Assembly: GCA_964427535.1 (NCBI GenBank)
Contig: CAYRVF010000066.1
Location: forward strand, 1 to 29,521
From: CAYRVF01 sp964427535
GTDB taxonomy: Bacteria; Chloroflexota; Ktedonobacteria; Ktedonobacterales; JADMIN01
Direction: 5' to 3'
DNA: 29,521 nt
Part shown: piece by piece, positions 1 to 6,350 of the stretch
Position numbering within the stretch: position 1 is the first letter of the stretch
Layout: the number at the start of each line of letters is the position of its first letter
Program-made: the position numbers and the translations under genes
The notes under the pieces: generated by a model
Databases searched by the model: none
What the model was told of the DNA's origin: nothing
Seen by the model: only the letters and a program-made list of their open reading frames with translations

Positions 1-1
1 C

Positions 2-454
2 CCCGAGACGCTGATGTTCCTGAGCGAGCGCGGCATCCGCGCGCCGCGTGAGCTGTTGGAGGGGGCGGCGAGCGAGGCGCATGCCGAGCAGGTGCCGTTC
101 CCGCTGCTCTGCCTGGCGATTGCGGAGGCGCTGGCCGCGTACGACGATGCGCGGTTATCGGCAGCGCTGGATGAAGCCGAGCGGGGCGGCGTGGTGGCGC
201 ACGTCGCGCGCATGCGCATCGTGCTGGCGCAGCGTACCGGTGACCGTGAACAACTCGAACGCGCGCAGCCCGTATTGCAGCGGCTGGGCGACCGCCAGTT
301 CCTGCGGCGGCTGGAAGAGGTGGCGAGCTGCATTGAGCCGGGCCGCCAGCAGCCCCAGGAGGAGCGCGAACCGGTGGAAGCTGTCCCAGGCGCAGGCACA
401 GACGCAGAGATAGTCGGGCCTGGACGGCGCATCCGCCGAGCAACCGAAGGGTAG
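2..454 (+). CDS. C-terminal fragment of a helical-repeat protein (5' end outside window)
   Basis: The reading frame is open from the first bases of the window (codons for Pro-Glu-Thr-Leu precede the first Met at base 14), so this is most likely the 3' end of a longer gene and not a gene starting at base 14. The visible ~150 residues are Ala/Leu/Arg/Glu-rich amphipathic helices of the kind found in TPR-like tails of large ATPase or cyclase regulators, followed by a low-complexity Gln/Glu/Pro-rich end. No catalytic motif is visible and I cannot name the family. It converges on the DUF6884 gene with about 130 bases between the stops. Confidence 0.5.
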   Translation, partial: PETLMFLSERGIRAPRELLEGAASEAHAEQVPFPLLCLAIAEALAAYDDARLSAALDEAERGGVVAHVARMRIVLAQRTGDREQLERAQPVLQRLGDRQFLRRLEEVASCIEPGRQQPQEEREPVEAVPGAGTDAEIVGPGRRIRRATEG

Positions 455-582
455 GGTGACCAGGTGCACGTGAGACGGAACGTGCGGGCTGAAGAATCGC
501 GTCTGCATTCTAGGTTGGAGACCCTATTGCCCGTCTCGTTTGTCGCGGACGCCCGTACTGCTCGCCAGTCGTAGGTGTCGTG

Positions 583-1083
583 TCAGTTGCCCAATACTCG
601 ACGATGGGTGCGCAGGCGCTCGGCATACCACTGCAGACGGTCGCTCATGTTCATGCCACTCAGTGGCAGCTCGATGGTGAGCTCGGGTGCGGCGCGGCAG
701 AGTGCGTCGGCCCAGCGCTGGCTGGCGTACAGCACGAAGATGGGGGCCTGCGCGGTTCGCGACGCGCGCTCGCGCAGTTGGTCCGCTGCCTGTGCCGCCC
801 ACTGCGCCCGCTCTTCGGCAGGCAGCGCCGCGAAGGCGGGCTCCTCGGGTCCGATCACCTGCTGTGGGCGGAGCAGGTGATGGGCCGTGCTGAGGATGTA
901 CCACTCGTCATACTCGCGCTCGCAGAACGCGGCGGCGCGCCGGAACACCGGTGAGACATCATACTGATCGCGGGCACGCAGGATGCCACCGCGATGGGCG
1001 CGCGGAGCCGCGACGAGTCCAATACGGCGCGGCTGCGTGCGCATGCCTGGTTCCCGCTCTCTTTCACTGGTGTTCGCTGTCAT
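583..1083 (-). CDS. DUF6884 domain protein
   Basis: A 166-residue protein with the pattern of the DUF6884 family: a first strand (RIGLVAAP), then a segment with SPVFRRA, the hallmark EWYILSTAHHLLRP, and a C-terminal helical part with a second strand (IFVLYASQRW). Most family members carry a Cys/Ser-Lys motif after the first strand; here it is AAPRAHRGG, a divergence. Function is not established for the family. Met14 (base 1044), immediately before the first strand, is an alternative start; neither start has a strong ribosome binding site. It lies 57 bases downstream of the glucoamylase gene on the same strand, so the two may be co-transcribed. Confidence 0.7.
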   Translation of the reverse strand: MTANTSEREREPGMRTQPRRIGLVAAPRAHRGGILRARDQYDVSPVFRRAAAFCEREYDEWYILSTAHHLLRPQQVIGPEEPAFAALPAEERAQWAAQAADQLRERASRTAQAPIFVLYASQRWADALCRAAPELTIELPLSGMNMSDRLQWYAERLRTHRRVLGN

Positions 1084-1140
1084 CTGCTCTAACGAGCGGC
1101 AACTAGCAAGAGGGCGCCGCGTAGCCCAGGATGCACGCCG

Positions 1141-3159
1141 TTACTCGCTCTGACCCATCAGGTGGGTGTACTTGCCCGCGTACCAGCGAATGGCCCCAGC
1201 ATACTCGGAATGGCTCCACGTGAGCGGCGAGACCGAGAGCGGCTCGTCGGTGTAGGGATTGATCTGCTCGGCGAGCACACCGCTCGGCAGGGCACGCGCC
1301 CGCACCCACTCCAGCCAGCACAGTGCGTCGTGCAGCTCGTCGAGCGTCTCGGCGCGCGCGATCTTGTATTCGGCCATCCAGCAGGAGCAGATGAACCAGG
1401 GATTTCCAGGCACGCTGGCGATATCCTGGCTGACCTGATGGTAGACGTCGTGCTCGTAGCGGGCGACGCCGCCGACGGACGTCTTGACGGTAAGGCGGTC
1501 TTCGATGGCTTGCATGGTCCGTTGTATCTTGGGATCGTTGGCGTCGAACATGCCGAACTGATAGAGCCCTGAGATGCTTGCGTCAATGGTCATGTCGGGC
1601 ACGACCGCGCCGTCGGGCTGGATGGTGAGCGTGCGTGCGAAGCGGCCCGCCCCTTCGTCCCACAGATACTCATCGGTCGCCTCTTTGATCTCGGCTGCCG
1701 CCTGGGCATAGCGCGCGGCGTGGTCGGTCTCGCCGAAGATATCGGCGAAGCTCTCAGCCGCACGCAGCCCGGCATAAACGGCGCCAATCGTGTAGGCGTG
1801 GATGCCAAAGCGCTCTTCCCACAGGTCCCACGACGGCGCGGGCAGGTGGGTCTGCGGCTCGCGGAAGTACGCCAGAAAGTCGCCCGCGGCCTTAATCAGC
1901 GGACGATAGAGCGGGCGGATGAACTCGACCTCGTGGAAGAGCTGGTAGTGCTGCCAGAGCGTATACACCACCAGCGCCGTCTCGTCCTCCTGGATGGGTC
2001 GCACATACTGACCTTGGGCGTTCATCCACGGATGCCAGCTACTGCCGAGGGCTCCCGCGGGGGTGTATTTGTGCAGCAGATAGCCCTCGCGCGTGATGAC
2101 CCGCGCGCAGAAGCGGAAGAACTCGGCGGTCGCGTCGCCGTAGCCGGCGTGGCTGAGCACGTTGGCGACCAGCGAGCCGTCGCGCGGCCACATATACGCG
2201 TAGCTATCGCGGGCGAAGCTCCACACGTCACCGTCGGTCGCCGCGACGATAGCGCCGTCGTCGTCGGTTTGGGAGCGCATGATGAGCAGACTGCGCTTGT
2301 AGAGATCGACGAGCGGCGCCGGAAGGTCACCCAGGCGCAGCGGCTTGGTGTTCACCCATAAGCGCCAGTAGTCGTGCGTGCGCCGCAGAAACGACATCGG
2401 GCCGCGCTCCTGCACCAGATCGTCGTCGGTGGTGACGGTTTCGAGGTCCGAGCCGGCGACGAGCCAGCAGAAGCACGTGCGCGAGCCAGCCGGCGCGAGC
2501 GAGCCGAGGTCGAAGCCCGCGCAGCTATCAACCGACCCCTGCGCGATCGGGTTGCCGCTGAGCACGCCGTCTTCGGCGTCGCGCCACGTGCCCTGTTGCC
2601 CGTTGAACTCTTTGTAGCCGGTGGCCCACGACGCGATGCCCACGTCGAGCAGCGTCATCTCGCCGGAGTCGCCCGCCTGCTCTTCGGCGACGAGGCCATT
2701 CACCAGCATGAAGCAGTGATCTTTGTAGGCGACGAGCGTTCTGCGCAGAGGATGGTAGAAGACGGTGTTCGCGCCCTCGCTCTCGCCGATGTGCCAGTCG
2801 TGGTGGAAGAACAAGCGCACGTCGCGCGGTGTATCCGCCTCGTTCGTTACATGGACTCTGCGCAGGAAGATATCGCGGTCGAAGTCGACGACGTCGTTGA
2901 TGGTGAGGGTCACGCGCAGGCGGTCGCAGCGCAGCGTAACGGCCGTGACGAGCGTATCCTGCTCGTAGCGCAGGTCGCGCTGCCACTCGTCGGCGTCCAG
3001 CCAGGAGAACGCGCCGTCGACCCAGATGCCCGTGTGGCTGACGTGGCCGTCGGTCTGATTGCGCTCGCCGATGTGCGGCCAGTAGATATCGCGCAGGTTG
3101 TATCGGGTGTCGAAGTTGACGAGCATGTGCCCGTTGGCCAGCGGCAGATCGCGCGGCAT
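1141..3159 (-). CDS. Glycoside hydrolase family 15 glucoamylase (glucan 1,4-alpha-glucosidase)
   Basis: Predicted 672-residue inverting exo-glucosidase that releases glucose from non-reducing ends of alpha-glucans. An N-terminal beta-sandwich of about 270 residues (starting LANGHMLVNFD) precedes the (alpha/alpha)6 barrel. Barrel motifs: RDSYAYMWPRDG, WDLWEER near residues 445-451 (the region of the general acid Glu), LAEQINPYT near 629-637 (Glu of the general base region), and LTWSHSEY near 646-653. The spacing of the two Glu regions, about 180 residues, fits the family. The start at 3159 is chosen because GGGAGG lies 6-7 bases upstream and the homologous sequence begins there; the frame stays open upstream to 3303 with unrelated sequence. 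There is no signal peptide, so it is probably cytoplasmic and acts on glycogen or imported maltodextrin. Trehalase-type or other GH15 specificity cannot be excluded. Confidence 0.92.
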   Translation of the reverse strand: MPRDLPLANGHMLVNFDTRYNLRDIYWPHIGERNQTDGHVSHTGIWVDGAFSWLDADEWQRDLRYEQDTLVTAVTLRCDRLRVTLTINDVVDFDRDIFLRRVHVTNEADTPRDVRLFFHHDWHIGESEGANTVFYHPLRRTLVAYKDHCFMLVNGLVAEEQAGDSGEMTLLDVGIASWATGYKEFNGQQGTWRDAEDGVLSGNPIAQGSVDSCAGFDLGSLAPAGSRTCFCWLVAGSDLETVTTDDDLVQERGPMSFLRRTHDYWRLWVNTKPLRLGDLPAPLVDLYKRSLLIMRSQTDDDGAIVAATDGDVWSFARDSYAYMWPRDGSLVANVLSHAGYGDATAEFFRFCARVITREGYLLHKYTPAGALGSSWHPWMNAQGQYVRPIQEDETALVVYTLWQHYQLFHEVEFIRPLYRPLIKAAGDFLAYFREPQTHLPAPSWDLWEERFGIHAYTIGAVYAGLRAAESFADIFGETDHAARYAQAAAEIKEATDEYLWDEGAGRFARTLTIQPDGAVVPDMTIDASISGLYQFGMFDANDPKIQRTMQAIEDRLTVKTSVGGVARYEHDVYHQVSQDIASVPGNPWFICSCWMAEYKIARAETLDELHDALCWLEWVRARALPSGVLAEQINPYTDEPLSVSPLTWSHSEYAGAIRWYAGKYTHLMGQSE

Positions 3160-3326
3160 GATGTCCTCCCACTGAGCGCGCCAGGTCTCACCCGCGTGGC
3201 ACTGGTCGCCCAGCACCGCGCCTGGTGATGGCGGCGCTCGCTCCTCCGCCCACCAACTCTCACATCGGGACGATTCCTGTGGCACCCGCCCCAGGCGCGC
3301 CACACGTCCATCTGGTTTAGGAGCGA

Positions 3327-3932
3327 TCAGGCGTGATGCGGCACCTGGGTGGGGACTGGCGAGATAGCGCCACTGGTCGTCTCGCTGGCGAGATCGTTCT
3401 CGTCGGCCTGGGACGGCTGGCTCTGCGTGCGTCGCTGGGACGGGCCAGTGGTGCGCTCCAGCGCCGCGTCGATCTGCTCGACACTATGCGCGGGTGACAC
3501 GTTAGGCGAGAGGATGACGCCAACCCCAGCACGTGCGAGATCTTCGATCTCGGCGAAGTCGAGGCGCGTCAGCACGACTAACGTGGTGCGCCGGCCCCCG
3601 AGCTGTCGCGCGAGCAGTGTGACGAGACGGTGCCCCGACATCGAGAGTCGGTGCGTGGCGTGTGCTGCGTCGGCGGCGTCCATGTCGACCAGCACCGCGT
3701 CGGCACCGTGCTCGTCGGCATCGGCGAGCAGGCGCTCCCAGCTTGGCGCGGTGCGCAGGGAGTAATTGGCATGGTGCAGGTGGTCTACCAGTCGCTCGTG
3801 AGCGGCGAGAAACGAGCGCGCTGTGAGTAGCCGTGGGCCACGGCCGGGGGCCGGAGCGGTCTCACTCGCTGGTGGGTCAGTCGGCGCAGATGAAACTTTC
3901 CGCGTTGTGCGAACAGGCTGATGTTCGATCAT
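3327..3932 (-). CDS. Degenerate response-regulator receiver-like protein
   Basis: A 201-residue protein with a receiver-like core between disordered ends (Pro/Ala-rich 1-33 and Ser/Gln/Thr-rich 162-201). The strand with the candidate phospho-acceptor reads AVLVDMD (Asp83), and the fourth strand reads TLVVLT (Thr122). The acidic pair expected after strand 1 is missing (RLLTARSF), and the conserved Lys before Pro is Ser142 (ILSPN). It is therefore probably a pseudo-receiver that does not undergo normal phosphotransfer. No output domain is present. The start at 3932 has AGGGA 7-8 bases upstream; the frame is open to 4025. It lies 167 bases upstream of the glucoamylase gene on the same strand. 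Confidence 0.6.
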   Translation of the reverse strand: MIEHQPVRTTRKVSSAPTDPPASETAPAPGRGPRLLTARSFLAAHERLVDHLHHANYSLRTAPSWERLLADADEHGADAVLVDMDAADAAHATHRLSMSGHRLVTLLARQLGGRRTTLVVLTRLDFAEIEDLARAGVGVILSPNVSPAHSVEQIDAALERTTGPSQRRTQSQPSQADENDLASETTSGAISPVPTQVPHHA

Positions 3933-4138
3933 GATGGTTCCCTGACTGATCGGACTTTGAAGCGAGCAAATGCCGGTGAAGTTGCTGACGAGAATGGGCG
4001 GTAAACGCAGCATGCGGCGTGCCAACGGTGTCAGAAACCGTGCCGATGCGTCTGCAGCGCGACGACGGACCTCGTAGGAGAGGCGCTATTCATGTGCTGC
4101 ACGGAGTGCCTGGCGACCGACACCCCGCGCGGCGCCAT

Positions 4139-4178
4139 AGAGAGTGATACACTTCTAGGTAACAGTCTATCACTCTCT
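4139..4178. repeat. Perfect 11-bp inverted repeat upstream of a membrane-protein gene
   Basis: The arms AGAGAGTGATA (4139-4149) and TATCACTCTCT (4168-4178) are perfect reverse complements separated by 18 bases. The site ends 20 bases before the GTG start at 4199, in the divergent region between the pseudo-receiver and the membrane-protein genes. The size and AT content suit a dimeric repressor operator or an mRNA leader hairpin. There is no U-tract, so a terminator is unlikely. Confidence 0.5.
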
Positions 4179-4198
4179 GATCGAGGAGTCCGAGTGTC

Positions 4199-4969
4199 GT
4201 GGAACTTGTGCGTGTAAGGCTACGTGGCGTCTATGCCATACTGGCGGGAGCCATTCTGCTGGTGGCTCTGCCGCTATATCAAGGCAGCGTGCTCGTGCCG
4301 CTCGGCTACGCGGCGGCGATACAGCCTGCCGCCGTTCGTCACGACTTCGGGCCGTTTCTCTCGTGGCTGAGCGCGCATGAGGTCGCCGACCAGATCGCGC
4401 AAGGGCTCGCGCTCGCGGCGTTTCTGCTGGCGCTCCCGCTTCCCGGCAGCCTGCGCCGGGTACTCTGGCCGAACAAGCGCCCGGCGGCGTACGTGATGAC
4501 TGTCTGCGGCCGAGCTGGCTTCGTGCTGAACGCGCTCGGCTCGCTGATCGCGCTTGTGACGGCCGCGGGTTTCGCCACTGCGTACTCCTCGGCGACGAGT
4601 GACGCTTCGCGGGCCGTCGTCGCCGAGAACTTCAGCTCGGCATTCGTGGCGGAAACGCTCGTCGCGCGGGTGATTGGCGGGTGCTGTCTAGCGGTCTTTG
4701 TTGGGCTCGTCAGTGCGCGTGCGCTGCGGGTGCGGGCGATGCCGACCATACTGGCGATCTACGGCATCGCCGTGGCCGCACTCGAAGCCGGAACGGCGCT
4801 ACTGCTGGCCCGCTCACCCTCCTCGCCGGACGTTGGCACCTCTACCTACACGGTGCTCGGGTTCGCGTTATGGCTGGTGATCGCGGGTCTTAGCCTTCTG
4901 CGTCTGCGCCAGTTGCCCGCGATCGTCACGGCGCGGCCTGCCCCCGTGAACACGCAGTCGCCAGCCTAA
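4199..4969 (+). CDS. Polytopic membrane protein, function unknown
   Basis: A 256-residue hydrophobic protein with about six predicted membrane spans, near residues 10-30, 63-84, 98-125, 150-172, 180-203 and 215-237, and a short hydrophilic tail. Layout and length resemble DUF4386-type membrane proteins, but no diagnostic motif could be confirmed by reading. The GTG start at 4199 follows GAGGAG (4183-4188) with a 10-base spacer. An 11-bp inverted repeat sits just upstream. It converges on the GlsB/YeaQ gene, with stops 13 bases apart. Confidence 0.65.
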   Translation: MELVRVRLRGVYAILAGAILLVALPLYQGSVLVPLGYAAAIQPAAVRHDFGPFLSWLSAHEVADQIAQGLALAAFLLALPLPGSLRRVLWPNKRPAAYVMTVCGRAGFVLNALGSLIALVTAAGFATAYSSATSDASRAVVAENFSSAFVAETLVARVIGGCCLAVFVGLVSARALRVRAMPTILAIYGIAVAALEAGTALLLARSPSSPDVGTSTYTVLGFALWLVIAGLSLLRLRQLPAIVTARPAPVNTQSPA

Positions 4970-4982
4970 TGACAGAGACTGG

Positions 4983-5309
4983 CTAGCGATAGCGCGGCCG
5001 GCCCCCGATGACGCGCCCAATCAGCGCCAACGCGAACGCGCCGAGGAAGGCCACGATCAGCGTGCCGAAGAAGTGGAGCGGTCCAGTGAGATTGATCGGC
5101 GCGTAGCTCAGGGCGAAGCCGCCAATGACGGCGCCGATCAGCCCAAGCACGATGTCGCCCAGACAGCCAAAGCCGTGTCCGCGCGCGAGCGTGCCCGCCA
5201 GCCATCCGGCCACCAGCCCCACGATGAGCCAGCTCACGATTCCCCCTGGGTCGAGTGTCACACCGCCTCCTTGCGTCCCTAGCAATGTCCCCGGCGTAAG
5301 TGCATCCAT
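4983..5309 (-). CDS. GlsB/YeaQ/YmgE-family small membrane protein
   Basis: A 108-residue protein with three Gly/Ala-rich hydrophobic segments in the C-terminal 80 residues: IVSWLIVGLVAGWLAG, the GDIVLGLIGAVIGG segment, and a last helix ending in IGRVIGGRPR. This is the pattern of the transglycosylase-associated (GlsB/YeaQ/YmgE) stress-related membrane proteins. The family is usually 80-90 residues; the extra length is an N-terminal Gly/Thr-rich stretch. The start at 5309 is supported by GGGGAG with a 7-base spacer. It is divergent from tetR across a 316-base region. Molecular function is not established. Confidence 0.8.
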   Translation of the reverse strand: MDALTPGTLLGTQGGGVTLDPGGIVSWLIVGLVAGWLAGTLARGHGFGCLGDIVLGLIGAVIGGFALSYAPINLTGPLHFFGTLIVAFLGAFALALIGRVIGGRPRYR

Positions 5310-5500
5310 CGTTGGTCTCCCCTTCTCGCGCTGCTGGTCGCGTGCCTCGCCTGCCCCAGCCGAACCCACACCAGTGTCTACGTTCTACCGGTCGTACGGT
5401 TGTGTGGCCCCTCTGCCGCCCACTGCAGCCATATTGCCGGAGAAACGACGCAGAGAATAGTGCATCCGTGCCCCATATGGGCCAAGAAGAATATCGCATC

Positions 5501-5529
5501 TCGACATGACATCGATATCGCGGTACGAT
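5501..5529 (+). promoter_or_regulatory. Candidate sigma70-type promoter of tetR
   Basis: TCGACA (5501-5506, five of six matches to TTGACA) is followed by exactly 17 bases and TACGAT (5524-5529, four of six matches to TATAAT). Transcription would begin near 5536, about 90 bases before the tetR start at 5626. The -10 is overlapped by a palindrome. Confidence 0.45.
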
Positions 5530-5530
5530 A
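5516..5530. promoter_or_regulatory. Candidate TetR operator overlapping the -10
   Basis: TATCG-CGGTA-CGATA is a perfect inverted repeat with 5-base arms and a 5-base centre. It covers the candidate -10 of the tetR promoter. TetR-family repressors commonly bind such short palindromes in their own promoters, so autorepression is the simplest reading. This is inference from position only. Confidence 0.4.
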
Positions 5531-5625
5531 CTTGTAGAACACATGATGGGTGGGCAGTCACCCAGTTTACGGAGGACAGGCCCGAGGGCGTCGTCACGGA
5601 CGGGCCACGCCAGGTTGGAGTCACG

Positions 5626-6303
5626 ATGAGCCGCAAAGTTGACGGAGAGGACCGCGAGCGCAAGCTGCGCCGGGTGCGCGAGGTCGCGGCGGGTGAGTTC
5701 GCTCGCCACGGCTTCACGGGCGCGAACATCAATACCATCGCCGAGCTAGCAGGGCTGGGTAAAGGGACCATCTATCTCTATGCCGAGAATAAAGAACAGC
5801 TCATGCTCGACGTGCTCACCGAGATGGGCGACCGACTGCGCGCGGCGCTCGACAACGCGCTGGCAACGTCTGGCGTCCAGTCCCCCGAGGGACGGCTGCG
5901 TGCGATCGCGGAGTCCTTTACCGAGCTTGCGCGTACGTCCCCCGACTTCATGCGGCTCCAGGCGAGCACGCTGTTTGGCGTCAACCGGAGATTCCAGCCC
6001 AAGGCGGCCGAGATACTACGCGATGTGGTCGCAGATCTGGCGTCGGCATTTGACGCCGATGTGCTCGCGCTCCGATGGCCAGGTGTGACACCCGAGATGC
6101 TCGCGCTCGTGATTTTGGGGTCGCTGCAGGTGGTGCCGCTCATCGCGAGCGCGCTCGACATGCCGGTGCCGGAGTCGCCGTCGCTTGCCAGCGTGCTCGT
6201 AGAGCTCGTCGTGGCCCGCCTGCCCAGCGCCGTCCCGAAGTGCGACGGCGACGACGCCAGGACAGATCGAGACGTTCAATGTGCCGATATGGCACCGAGG
6301 TAG
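5626..6303 (+). CDS. TetR/AcrR-family transcriptional regulator
   Basis: A 225-residue regulator. The N-terminal TetR DNA-binding domain includes AAGEFARHGFTGANINTIAELAG followed by LGKGTIYLYAENKEQL, with the HTH at about residues 34-53. The remainder is a helical ligand-binding/dimerisation domain. The start at 5626 is chosen for TTGGAG about 5 bases upstream; the frame is open to 5506, but that upstream sequence overlaps the promoter and operator. The CLC transporter gene follows after 47 bases on the same strand, so it is the likely co-transcribed target. The ligand is unknown. Confidence 0.9.
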   Translation: MSRKVDGEDRERKLRRVREVAAGEFARHGFTGANINTIAELAGLGKGTIYLYAENKEQLMLDVLTEMGDRLRAALDNALATSGVQSPEGRLRAIAESFTELARTSPDFMRLQASTLFGVNRRFQPKAAEILRDVVADLASAFDADVLALRWPGVTPEMLALVILGSLQVVPLIASALDMPVPESPSLASVLVELVVARLPSAVPKCDGDDARTDRDVQCADMAPR

Positions 6304-6350
6304 TGTAGCGAGACGAGCGAGTGCGTACGCTGGAGGAAGGATAGAACGAT

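Larger units (their letters stand above)
5310..5625. other. Divergent intergenic region between glsB-like and tetR
   Basis: 316 bases without a supported gene. It holds the tetR promoter and palindrome listed separately near its right half, and the GGGGAG ribosome binding site of the leftward gene at its left edge. I could not identify a convincing leftward -35/-10 pair. Reading frames that cross it are not supported by start signals. Confidence 0.6.
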
